This document shows, piece after piece, positions 1 to 6,639 of a stretch of 10,786 nucleotides of DNA. Within the stretch, counting starts at the first letter, position 1. Every line of letters starts with the position of its first letter. The position numbers and the translations under genes are program-made. The stretch lies in the NCBI GenBank assembly GCA_903917305.1, contig CAIXAA010000937.1, positions 1 to 10,786 of the forward strand. Reading direction: 5' to 3'. The notes under the pieces are model-generated. The model did no database searches. It saw only the letters and a program-made list of their open reading frames with translations, and was not told the origin of the DNA. The stretch is from an uncultured Myxococcales bacterium. Lineage in GTDB: Bacteria > Myxococcota_A > UBA9042.

Positions 1-1
1 C

Positions 2-40
2 GGCGCCAGCCTCGCTGCCACTCCCACGAGGGTCCCATGA
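2..40 (+). CDS. Possible 3' end of an upstream gene (partial)
   Basis: Frame 2 is open from the window edge and ends in TGA at 38-40, giving 12 codons (GASLAATPTRVP, then stop). The stop overlaps the cphA ATG at 37-39 as ATGA, a classic sign of translational coupling within an operon. In several betaproteobacteria cphA is preceded by a second cyanophycin-synthetase-like gene, so that is one candidate identity. The 12 residues themselves carry no family signal. All three forward frames are open over these 36 bases, except for this stop, so the call rests only on the overlap. Confidence 0.35.
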   Translation, partial: GASLAATPTRVP

Positions 41-2841
41 AAGTGCTCGATACGCGCATCTACCAAGGACCGAACCTTTACGCGCACTTCCCCGTGATGC
101 GGCTGACGCTGGATCTGGGGCCGCTGGAGGAGCACCCGTCCGCGACGCTGCCCGGGTTCGTCGATCGGCTCATCGAGCTGGTCCCGACGCTGCAGGCGCA
201 CACGTGTTCGCACGGCGTGGCGGGCGGTTTCATCCGGCGGCTGCGCGAGGATGGCGGTACGTGGATGGGCCACGTGATGGAGCACCTCGCGCTGGAGCTG
301 CAGAACCTGGCGGGCGCGGACGTGTCGTTCGGCAAGACGCGCGGCACGGGGAATCCGGGCGAGTATCACGTCGCCTACGAATACGAGGAGGCGCGCGTCG
401 GGCAGAAGGCGGGCCTGCTCGCCATGCGGCTGCTGCACCACTTGGTGGCGGAGGAGCTGACGCCGGATTGCCCAAGAGATCCACAGTTCTCGTTCCAGGC
501 GGAGCTGGATGAGCTGATCCGCGAGTCGGAGCGCCGCGCCTTGGGGCCGTCCACGGGCGCCCTCGTGCGCGCGGCGGAGAAGCGCGACATTCCGTGGCTG
601 CGGCTCAATGACGCGAGCCTCGTGCAGTTCGGCCATGGCCGCCACCAGAAGCGCATCCAGGCGACGATCACGAGCGAGACCAGGCACATCGCGGTGGAGA
701 TCGCGTCGGACAAGGAGCAGACCAACCGCATCCTCGGCGACATCGGCCTGCCGGTGCCGCGCCAGGAGATCGTGTCGAGCCCGGAGGAGGCGGTGCAGGC
801 GGGCCAGCGCATCGGGCTGCCGGTCGTCGTCAAGCCGCTCGACGCCAACCACGGCCGCGGCGTGTCGATCAACCTCCAGACCGTGGAGCAGGTCGAGCTG
901 GCCTACCACAAAGCCCGCGATTTCAGTGGCCATGTCCTGGTGGAGCGCTTCATCGAAGGCTTCGACCACCGGATGCTCGTCATCCACGGCGAGCTGACCG
1001 CGGTGGCCAAGCGCGTGCCGGGTCACGTGGTCGGCGACGGCGTGCACACGATCGCGCAGCTGGTGGACGTGGTGAACCAGGATCCCCGGCGCGGCCTCGG
1101 GCACGAAAAAGTCTTGACGCGTCTGGAGTTCGACTACCAGGCCGACAGGCTGATGGAGCAGGCGGGCCTGACGCGCGAGACCGTGCTGGACCCGGGGCGC
1201 ATCTTCTACCTGCGCTCGACGGGCAACCTGTCGACGGGCGGTACGGCGATTGACCTGACGGATCAGGTGCATCCAGACAACGTGGAGATGGCGATCCGCG
1301 CCGCGGGGGCGATCGGGCTCGACGTCATCGGCGTGGACTTCCTGACGCCGGACATCACCAAGAGTTACAAGGAAGTGGGCGGCGCGATCTGCGAAGTGAA
1401 CGCGGCGCCTGGCTTTCGCATGCATGTCTCGCCGAGCGAAGGCAAATCGCGCGATGTAGCCGGCAAGGTGATCGACATGCTGTTCCCGCCGGGCGCGCCG
1501 AGCCGCATCCCGGTCGCGGCGGTCACGGGCACGAACGGCAAGACGACGACGGCGCGCATGTTGGCGCACATCCACAAGTTGCGTGGCGAAGTCGTGGGCC
1601 TGGCGACGACGGATGGCGTGTACATCAACGGCCAGCGCTCCGTGGAAGGCGACATGACCGGGCCGGTGTCCGCGCAGATGGTGCTGCGCGATCCCACCGT
1701 CACCACGGCGGTCTTGGAGACGGCGCGCGGCGGCCTGTTGCGCGCCGGCATGGGCTACCGGCACCCGGACGTGGCGTGCTGCCTCAACGTGACGGCGGAT
1801 CACCTCGGCATGGGCGGCATCGAGACCTTGGACCAGCTCGCGGCGGTCAAGCGCATTCCGATCGAGGTGGCGCGAGAAGCGGTGGTCCTCAACGCCGATG
1901 ACGCGCACTGCCTGCGCATGGCCGATCACAGCCGCGCGCACCACGTCTGGTACGTGACGCTGAATCCGCAGCATGACCTCGTGCGCGAGCACATCCGCGC
2001 CGGCGGCAAGGCGGTGGCGCTCGAGGCCGGCATCAACGGGCAGATGATCGCGATCTACGACAAAGGCCAGCATCTGCCGCTGCTTTGGACGCACCTGATT
2101 CCGGCGACGCTGGAAGGCAAGGCGATGCACAACGTGCAGAACGCGATGTTCGCGTCGGCGATGGCGTACGCGCAGGGCGTCAAGCTCGACGATATCCGCC
2201 ATGGTTTGCGCACCTTCGACGCGACGTTCTTCCAGTCGCCGGGCCGCATGAACGTCTTTGACGGCCTGGGCTTTCGCGTCATCCTCGACTACGGCCACAA
2301 CCCCGCGGCCATGCAGGCGATGTGCGGCCTCATCGACGGGCTCGCGGCAAGCGGCGCGGTGGCGGAGGGCGGCAAGCGCGTGTGCGTGCTGGCGGCGCCG
2401 GGCGATCGCCGCGACGAGGACATCCTGCAGATGGCGGCGATCGCGGCCAAGAGCTTCGATCACATCATCTGCAAGCGCGACGACCCGTTGCGCGGCAGGC
2501 AGCCCGGCGAGATTCCGGCCCTTTTGCGCCAAGGCCTGCTCGCCGCGGGCTTTCCGGAGGAGCGCATCACGGTCATCGAATCGGAAGTGGAGGCGCTGGA
2601 TTACGCCCTGAACTTGTGCAAGCCGGGCGATCTGCTGCTGGCCTTCTGCGACCACATCACGCGCTCCTGGAAGCAGATCATCTACCACCACGGCCGCACG
2701 GTCGCGGCGCGCATGGTCGATCCGGGCACGAACAGCGAGTCCTTCACGTCGCTTGGCGACGCGCCGCTGCCCAACCTCGAGGTCAGCGGTTTCGTGAAGG
2801 ACGATCGCGGCGTGCGCTTGCCGCGCGAGCAGGGCGACTGA
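37..2841 (+). CDS. cphA: Cyanophycin synthetase (CphA1 type)
   Basis: This cytoplasmic enzyme uses ATP to build cyanophycin, adding Asp to the backbone and Arg to each Asp side chain. The 934 residues show the three expected parts. The N-terminal domain (about 1-160) carries HVMEH with H79, E82 and H83, an HxxEH pattern; in this family the N-domain has been reported to hold a hydrolytic site that makes primers. The ATP-grasp domain (about 200-480) has K266 in VVKPLDANHGRG and the metal-binding pair E453/N455 in CEVNAAPGF. The Mur-ligase-like domain has the P-loop GTNGKTT at 498-504, DYGHNP at 751-756 and GDRRDED at 789-795. The family is usually about 860-900 residues; here extra residues sit mainly at the C-terminus, after roughly 895, without a recognisable motif. 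A GAGGG ribosome site at 28-32 supports the ATG at 37. All key motifs are present, so it should be active; CphA2, which joins Asp-Arg dipeptides, is less likely given the intact sites. Confidence 0.96.
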   Translation: MKVLDTRIYQGPNLYAHFPVMRLTLDLGPLEEHPSATLPGFVDRLIELVPTLQAHTCSHGVAGGFIRRLREDGGTWMGHVMEHLALELQNLAGADVSFGKTRGTGNPGEYHVAYEYEEARVGQKAGLLAMRLLHHLVAEELTPDCPRDPQFSFQAELDELIRESERRALGPSTGALVRAAEKRDIPWLRLNDASLVQFGHGRHQKRIQATITSETRHIAVEIASDKEQTNRILGDIGLPVPRQEIVSSPEEAVQAGQRIGLPVVVKPLDANHGRGVSINLQTVEQVELAYHKARDFSGHVLVERFIEGFDHRMLVIHGELTAVAKRVPGHVVGDGVHTIAQLVDVVNQDPRRGLGHEKVLTRLEFDYQADRLMEQAGLTRETVLDPGRIFYLRSTGNLSTGGTAIDLTDQVHPDNVEMAIRAAGAIGLDVIGVDFLTPDITKSYKEVGGAICEVNAAPGFRMHVSPSEGKSRDVAGKVIDMLFPPGAPSRIPVAAVTGTNGKTTTARMLAHIHKLRGEVVGLATTDGVYINGQRSVEGDMTGPVSAQMVLRDPTVTTAVLETARGGLLRAGMGYRHPDVACCLNVTADHLGMGGIETLDQLAAVKRIPIEVAREAVVLNADDAHCLRMADHSRAHHVWYVTLNPQHDLVREHIRAGGKAVALEAGINGQMIAIYDKGQHLPLLWTHLIPATLEGKAMHNVQNAMFASAMAYAQGVKLDDIRHGLRTFDATFFQSPGRMNVFDGLGFRVILDYGHNPAAMQAMCGLIDGLAASGAVAEGGKRVCVLAAPGDRRDEDILQMAAIAAKSFDHIICKRDDPLRGRQPGEIPALLRQGLLAAGFPEERITVIESEVEALDYALNLCKPGDLLLAFCDHITRSWKQIIYHHGRTVAARMVDPGTNSESFTSLGDAPLPNLEVSGFVKDDRGVRLPREQGD

Positions 2842-2872
2842 CCTGGGCCGATCCCCTCGCACGCCGCGCAGA

Positions 2873-2903
2873 AAGGTGTAGGATGCGCCGCACTCTACAC
2901 CTT
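2873..2903. promoter_or_regulatory. Perfect 9-bp inverted repeat between cphA and the MFS gene
   Basis: AAGGTGTAG at 2873-2881 is mirrored exactly by CTACACCTT at 2895-2903, with a 13-nt centre. It ends 14 nt before the GTG start of the transporter gene and begins 31 nt after the cphA stop. No T-run follows, so it is a poor intrinsic terminator. The arm spacing of 22 bp (about two helical turns) fits an operator for a dimeric regulator such as a TetR- or MarR-family protein, which often controls exporters. As RNA it could also form a hairpin just before the ribosome site. No regulator gene lies next to it in this window. Confidence 0.5.
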
Positions 2904-2917
2904 GCAGCAGGCACACC

Positions 2918-4171
2918 GTGACCGATTCTGCTTCGACGCCCAAGCCCGCCACCGGCCGCTCGGTACTACTCGTTGTTTTCATAACGGTATTTCTCGATCT
3001 GCTCGGCTTTGGCCTCCTCATTCCGATCTCGGCGTTCTACGCGGAGTCCTTCGGTGCGCGCCCCGCGCTCATCACCGTGCTCGGCGCGTGCTACTCCTTG
3101 ATGCAGTTCCTGTTCATGCCGTTCTGGGGCCGCGTCTCGGACCGCATCGGCCGCCGCCCCGTCATCCTCATCTCGGTGGCGGTCAGCTGCGTCGGCTTCT
3201 TGGCCTTCGGCCTCGCGAGCAGCCTGTGGATGCTGTTTGCCGCCCGACTTCTCAGCGGTTTCGGCAATGCCAACATCGCCGCTGCGCAGGCCGTCATCGC
3301 GGACACGACGACGCCCGAGAACCGCGCCAAGGGCATGGGCCTCATCGGCGCCGCCTTCGGCCTGGGCTTCATCATCGGCCCGGCGATCGGCGGCACGCTT
3401 GGACAGATCAGCCTGAATACGCCAGCTTTTGTCTCGGCCGGCCTCGCCGCGGTCAACTGGGTGCTCGCCTGGTTCCTGCTGCCGGAGACGCGCAAGGCGG
3501 GCAGCGCGGCGCACCACACGCACCTCTCCTTCGCCGGGCTGCGCGAAGTGCGCGGCCAGAGCAACGTCGGGCGCCTGCTGACACTTTCGCTATTGATTAC
3601 CGGGGCATTCGCCCTGATGGAGCAGGTGCTCGGCCTCTATTTCGAGCGCGTCTGGGTGCCCGCCGCAGCGACGCCGGCGCTGGTCCTGGCCGGTCACAAA
3701 CATGCAGCGATGCTCACGACCTACGCGATGGTGGCGGTCGGCGTGACGATGACCATCGTGCACGGTGGGCTGATCGGCCCGCTGGCCCGGCGCTTCGGCG
3801 AAGATCGCCTGGTGCGCGCGGGCACGGTGCTACTCGTCGCCGGGCTGATCGGCGTGCCGCTCGCCGGCGAAATCGGCTTGTTCGGCTTGGAGTTCCCGGT
3901 CATGGTGCTGCTCGCGCTCGGCTCCGGCATGACCACGCCGTCGCTGACGAGCCTGCTGTCGCGCAGCGCTGACGCCGACCACCAAGGCTCCGTGCTCGGC
4001 ATGGGTCAGTCGCTGTCGTCGCTCGGGCGCGTGCTCGGGCCGATGACCGCCGGCACGCTGTTCGAGCTGGGCATCCGGCTGCCTTTCCTGATCGGCGCCG
4101 CGCTCATGGCGGTGGCCGTCTGGCTCGCCTGGGGCCTGCACGACAGCGGCCGGTTCCGGTCATCGACGTAG
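2918..4171 (+). CDS. MFS drug exporter, DHA1 family, TetA-like
   Basis: A 417-residue inner-membrane protein expected to have 12 transmembrane helices and to export small molecules in exchange for protons. Helix 1 has FLDLLGFGLLIP (25-36), with the Asp typical of TetA-like DHA1 proteins. Motif A is GRVSDRIGRRP (71-81), between helices 2 and 3. Motif B-like RLLSGFGNAN starts at R110, and the antiporter motif C is GLGFIIGPAIGG (148-159). Length matches TetA-type exporters (about 400). The start is GTG, because an in-frame TAG at 2879-2881 closes the frame upstream and the next Met is residue 62, inside the membrane domain; a weak AGG at 2909-2911 lies 6 nt ahead. It sits 76 nt after cphA with an inverted repeat between, so it may have its own control. 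Substrate cannot be told from sequence; real tetracycline resistance is not implied. Confidence 0.92.
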   Translation: MTDSASTPKPATGRSVLLVVFITVFLDLLGFGLLIPISAFYAESFGARPALITVLGACYSLMQFLFMPFWGRVSDRIGRRPVILISVAVSCVGFLAFGLASSLWMLFAARLLSGFGNANIAAAQAVIADTTTPENRAKGMGLIGAAFGLGFIIGPAIGGTLGQISLNTPAFVSAGLAAVNWVLAWFLLPETRKAGSAAHHTHLSFAGLREVRGQSNVGRLLTLSLLITGAFALMEQVLGLYFERVWVPAAATPALVLAGHKHAAMLTTYAMVAVGVTMTIVHGGLIGPLARRFGEDRLVRAGTVLLVAGLIGVPLAGEIGLFGLEFPVMVLLALGSGMTTPSLTSLLSRSADADHQGSVLGMGQSLSSLGRVLGPMTAGTLFELGIRLPFLIGAALMAVAVWLAWGLHDSGRFRSST

Positions 4172-4184
4172 CGCATTCGCTACG
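4167..4184. terminator. Hairpin shared by two convergent stop codons
   Basis: CGTAGCG (4167-4173) and CGCTACG (4178-4184) form a 7-bp stem with loop CATT. The MFS stop TAG (4169-4171) lies in one arm and the stop of the opposite YtxH-like gene (TAG read from 4182 to 4180) lies in the other. The symmetric position suits a bidirectional terminator or an mRNA 3'-end stabiliser, but neither strand has a following T-run, so intrinsic termination is uncertain. Confidence 0.35.
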
Positions 4185-4512
4185 AAACGGTGCTGGACGA
4201 GCGCGTGGCGGCGCGCGACGTCTTGTGCGTCGTCTCCGGGTGGGCGGCCGAGATGCCCATCTTCACAGGCAGGTCCACCAACGAGTCGCGCACGCCGCGC
4301 ACGCCGTCGGCCAAGCGGTTGCTCAGATCTTCGCGCAGCTTGGCGCCTTCCTTCGGGGCGTACAGCAGGCCGATCCCGACGCCGATGACCAGGCCAATCG
4401 CCAGCATCCCGGCGGCCGGCAGGAGCCTCTCGCCGATCGAGCGGCGCGCCTCGAGCCCGAACAGCTGCAGCAGATCTTCGGCATCCCACTTCGTGAAATT
4501 CTTGGCGTTCAT
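4180..4512 (-). CDS. YtxH-like small membrane protein
   Basis: From the ATG at 4512 this gives 110 residues. An N-terminal polar stretch (MNAKNFTKWDAEDLL) is followed by one glycine-rich transmembrane helix (about 32-51) and then YAPKEGAKLREDL (51-63), the charged signature of YtxH-type proteins, with a Ser/Thr-rich tail. Members of that group are linked to general or envelope stress, but their molecular role is not well known. The chosen start has GGGAG 7 nt upstream. A second start is possible at ATG 4572 (130 residues), or GTG 4578, with its own AGGAG 7 nt before ATG 4572 and overlapping or touching the upstream gene's stop at 4577-4575. The extra N-terminal part is His- and Glu-rich and looks unlike the family, which favours 4512. 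It is the last gene of a three-gene minus-strand set. Confidence 0.8.
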   Translation of the reverse strand: MNAKNFTKWDAEDLLQLFGLEARRSIGERLLPAAGMLAIGLVIGVGIGLLYAPKEGAKLREDLSNRLADGVRGVRDSLVDLPVKMGISAAHPETTHKTSRAATRSSSTVS

Positions 4513-4574
4513 GTGCAATCTCCCTGGTTGATGATCCGTCTCGGTCACGTGTTCTGAGCCATGTCGCTCCATCT

Positions 4575-5006
4575 TCACACTCCTTGCAGCCCGGCCATCA
4601 GGCTACTGGACAGCCGCTTGAGCTCGCGTTGCACGACCTGGCCACCGACGCGCAGCACCACCGTGGTGATGCGTCCGCCGCCGAGCACGTAGCCCAGCGA
4701 AAAGGCGCCGCCGATCAAGGCGTACGGGTGCTGCTCGATGGTCTTCCGCACGCCGAGTCGCTCGATCAGCTGTTCGATTCGCTGGTTGCGAGGCCTGGGC
4801 GCGCTCTCGGGGGCGCCGGGACCACGCGCGGAAGGCGTGCCGCTGACCGCGGGCTCCTGCGCGGCCACCTCGGCGCGCAGGCCGGCACTTGGCAAAGGCT
4901 TGCCTTCAACTGCGGTGCGCCGCCGGGCATTGGTGCGGGGCGCAGGCATGTCGGGGCGACCGCGCAGCGGGCTCGTCGGTCGATGCGGCGTTCGGGTCGG
5001 GCTCAT
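4575..5006 (-). CDS. Hypothetical protein with a C-terminal hydrophobic segment
   Basis: From ATG 5006 this is 143 residues. Residues 1-75 are rich in Pro, Arg, Ala and Ser and probably disordered. Residues 76-92 (NQRIEQLIERLGVRKTI region) look like an amphipathic helix. HPYALIGGAFSLGYVLGGGR (93-112) is a glycine-rich hydrophobic segment, continued by TTVVLRVGGQVVQRELKRL. I do not recognise a named family; the layout resembles small membrane-associated stress proteins of the ElaB/DUF883 kind, in which a helix precedes a glycine-rich membrane anchor. The start is set by GGGAG 7 nt upstream; a longer in-frame reading to 5363 is Arg/Ala-rich and runs through the neighbouring gene out of frame, so it is not used. 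It lies 44 nt after the 63-residue gene and abuts or overlaps the next start. Confidence 0.72.
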   Translation of the reverse strand: MSPTRTPHRPTSPLRGRPDMPAPRTNARRRTAVEGKPLPSAGLRAEVAAQEPAVSGTPSARGPGAPESAPRPRNQRIEQLIERLGVRKTIEQHPYALIGGAFSLGYVLGGGRITTVVLRVGGQVVQRELKRLSSSLMAGLQGV

Positions 5007-5050
5007 GAATCGTCTCCCAGCAGGTCGACCTGCAAAACCAGTGGCGTGGA

Positions 5051-5242
5051 CTAGCGACGGCCGAACATCCGTCCCATCAGGAAACCGCCGAGGAAGGCGG
5101 CGAACAGCGTCGTCAGCGGCCGGTCGCGCGCGAAGTCGAGCCAGCCATGCGTGGCGGGGGGCGATCCCGCCGGGCGCTCGCCGTGCACGTCGTAGTTGGT
5201 GTCGGAGGCAGAGGATTGGCTGGTCGGTACGTAGGTGCCCAT
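5051..5242 (-). CDS. Small tail-anchored membrane protein (63 aa)
   Basis: ATG 5242, preceded by GGAG 9 nt upstream, gives 63 residues. The first 32 are polar (Ser, Thr, Pro, Gly). Then GWLDFARDRPLTTLF (33-47) leads into one hydrophobic glycine-rich segment (about 43-58) and the basic end GRMFGRR. This tail resembles the C-terminal anchor of ElaB/DUF883-type proteins (a Pro, a short Gly-rich helix, and a final Arg pair), but without the long N-terminal helix. It should sit in the inner membrane with a very short C-terminal tail. It is the first gene of the minus-strand set. The frame is open up to 5623, but the upstream part has no family features or good ribosome site. Function is unknown. 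Confidence 0.65.
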   Translation of the reverse strand: MGTYVPTSQSSASDTNYDVHGERPAGSPPATHGWLDFARDRPLTTLFAAFLGGFLMGRMFGRR

Positions 5243-5418
5243 GTGCGAGGACTCCGGCTGGTGAATGGAGGGCCGCAACCCAGGGGCGGTCCGTCCGCCC
5301 GCGCCGCCGCCGGGCCGGTGCGCGCAGCCCCAGGAGCCGTAGGGCCCGCCGGAAACCACGCACGCCCGAACCCGACGGTCGGCGCCTTCGAAAACATGTT
5401 GCAGCGCTATCGTCACAG

Positions 5419-5448
5419 ACTGTACGGAGGGGCGCGCGGGGGTGTCAA
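5419..5448 (-). promoter_or_regulatory. Candidate sigma-70-type promoter for the small-membrane-protein operon
   Basis: On the minus strand a perfect -35 box TTGACA (5448-5443) is followed after 18 nt by TACAGT (5424-5419), which matches TATAAT at four of six positions. Transcription would start near 5412 and leave a leader of about 170 nt before ATG 5242. No RpoE-type element (GAACTT/TCTGA) was seen. A perfect -35 box in such GC-rich DNA is notable, but TTGACA alone occurs by chance. Confidence 0.4.
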
Positions 5449-5605
5449 GGCACGGATCCTCCGCGACCCGGAAGCTGCCGCATTTGCGACGTCCCTGCGC
5501 CTGCGCGACCCGCGCGGCAGGTCCGCGCGCCCTGCAAGCCGCGGCCACCAGGTCATTTTCGCATCGTGGTGTCGCGAGGCAGCCTTCGGGGCCGGTCGCG
5601 GCGGC

Positions 5606-5656
5606 TTGACAATCGCTGTGCAACGGCGAAGATTGTTTCTGGCAGCGGACAATCTT
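5606..5656 (+). promoter_or_regulatory. LysR promoter/operator region with three ACAATC/GATTGT half-sites
   Basis: TTGACA at 5606-5611 is a perfect -35 box; the matching -10 is weak (AAGATT, 5629-5634, 17 nt away). Around it lie ACAATC (5609-5614), GATTGT (5631-5636) and ACAATC (5649-5654). The last two extend to a perfect 8-bp inverted repeat, AAGATTGT (5629-5636) with ACAATCTT (5649-5656), 12 nt apart. LysR-type proteins commonly bind such repeats upstream of their own gene and of a divergent target. The site would cover the -35 and -10 boxes, suggesting autorepression. The spacing is not the classic T-N11-A, so another regulator is possible. Confidence 0.5.
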
Positions 5657-5676
5657 GCCTGCCGTGGAGCATGCCC

Positions 5677-6639
5677 ATGGATCTCAACAGCATGGCCGTC
5701 TTTGCCCGCGTGGTCGAAGAGAACGGCTTCACGCAGGCCGCGCTGCGCCTGGGCATGTCCAAGTCCGCGGTCAGCAAGAGCGTTTCGCAGCTCGAGGACC
5801 GCGTCGGCGCCAGGCTGCTGCAGCGCACCACGCGGCGCATCAGCCTCACCGACGTCGGCGCGGCCTTCTACGAGCGCTGCGCCCGCATCCTCGCCGAGGC
5901 CGAAGAGGCCGAACTCGCCGTCAGCCGGCTGCAAACCGCGCCGCGCGGCACGCTGCGGATCAGCGCGCCGATGTCCTTCGGCCGCAGCCACCTCGCGCCG
6001 GCCGTCGCGGAATTCCTCTGTCAATACTCCGAATTGCGAATCGACATGCAGCTCAGCGATCGCGTCGTCGATCTCGTCGACGAGGGCTACGATCTGGCGG
6101 TGCGCATCGCGCGGCTGACCGACTCCAGCCTCATCGCTCGGCGCTTGTGCCCTGCCCCGCGCGTGACGTGCGCCGCGCCCAGCTACCTCGCCAGACATGG
6201 CACTCCGCGGCATCCAAGCGAGCTGTCCAACCACAACTGCTTGCTCTACAGCTACTTGTCCACGGGCGACACATGGCACTTCCCCGATCGCGACGGCAGC
6301 GACATCGCCGTTGCCGTGACGGGCAGTTTCCGCGCCAACAACGGCGATGTCTTGCTGGAAGGGGCCATCGCCGGTGTCGGCGTCGCGAGCGCGCCCGCCT
6401 TCATGGCGGCCCCGGCGCTCGCGGACGGCAGGCTTGTCGAAATCCTTCCAGACTATCGCGATTTCAGCGCGGCGGTCCACGCCGTCTACCCGCACAACCG
6501 GCACCTGTCGGTCAAGGTGCGCGCGTTCATCGACTTTCTTGCCGACCGCTTCGCTTCGCCGGCGTGGGATCCGCATGGTGACAGAAGGGCCGCAGCAGCC
6601 AGCCAGGCGGCGCAGGAGGAGCACCATGCAGGCACGTGA
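5677..6639 (+). CDS. LysR-family transcriptional regulator
   Basis: A 320-residue DNA-binding regulator. Residues 1-60 form the winged helix-turn-helix: MDLNSMAVFARVVEENG opens it, the recognition part is LGMSKSAVSKSVSQLE (25-40), and the wing follows with TRRISLTDVG (52-61). A linker helix spans about 62-90. The effector-binding domain runs about 91-295, with the DLVDEGYDLAVRIARL stretch (132-147) typical of the CrgA/DmlR/AaeR-like subgroup. The effector is unknown. Length fits the family (about 300). The start at ATG 5677 has GGAG 8 nt before it; ATG 5671 is only 2 nt from that site, and most relatives begin MDLN. The final 25 residues are Ala/His/Gln-rich and extend beyond the usual end, overlapping the next gene. 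Probably autoregulated through the repeats at 5609-5656; the divergent membrane-protein operon is a possible target. Confidence 0.93.
   Translation: MDLNSMAVFARVVEENGFTQAALRLGMSKSAVSKSVSQLEDRVGARLLQRTTRRISLTDVGAAFYERCARILAEAEEAELAVSRLQTAPRGTLRISAPMSFGRSHLAPAVAEFLCQYSELRIDMQLSDRVVDLVDEGYDLAVRIARLTDSSLIARRLCPAPRVTCAAPSYLARHGTPRHPSELSNHNCLLYSYLSTGDTWHFPDRDGSDIAVAVTGSFRANNGDVLLEGAIAGVGVASAPAFMAAPALADGRLVEILPDYRDFSAAVHAVYPHNRHLSVKVRAFIDFLADRFASPAWDPHGDRRAAAASQAAQEEHHAGT

Larger units (their letters stand above)
5243..5676. other. Divergent intergenic region (434 bp)
   Basis: This gap separates the minus-strand small-membrane-protein genes from the plus-strand LysR gene. It holds a minus-strand promoter candidate (5419-5448), a plus-strand TTGACA (5606-5611) and the ACAATC/GATTGT repeats (5609-5656). 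A GC-rich hairpin, GGGCGG (5284-5289) with CCGCCC (5295-5300), would lie in the leader RNA of the minus-strand operon. Several frames are open here, as expected at this GC content, but none has both a ribosome site and a recognisable product. I see no RNA gene. Confidence 0.6.

Noticed and set aside
2902..3972. 356-codon plus-strand frame overlapping the MFS gene
   Set aside because: It overlaps the MFS transporter in another frame and reads as Arg/His/Pro-rich sequence with no membrane helices.
5243..5623. Longer version of the 63-residue protein (190 residues)
   Set aside because: The extra part has no family features and covers the promoter candidate; a ribosome site precedes ATG 5242. 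It stays a possible alternative.
4738..5676. Extended N-terminus of the LysR frame
   Set aside because: The frame is open upstream, but this part is basic low-complexity sequence, runs over the opposite-strand genes, and the family normally starts at MDLN with the GGAG site at 5665-5668.
5413..6627. 404-codon minus-strand frame opposite the LysR gene
   Set aside because: Its product is rich in Arg, Ala, Asp and His with no motifs, and the plus strand clearly encodes LysR. Long antisense frames are expected at this GC content.
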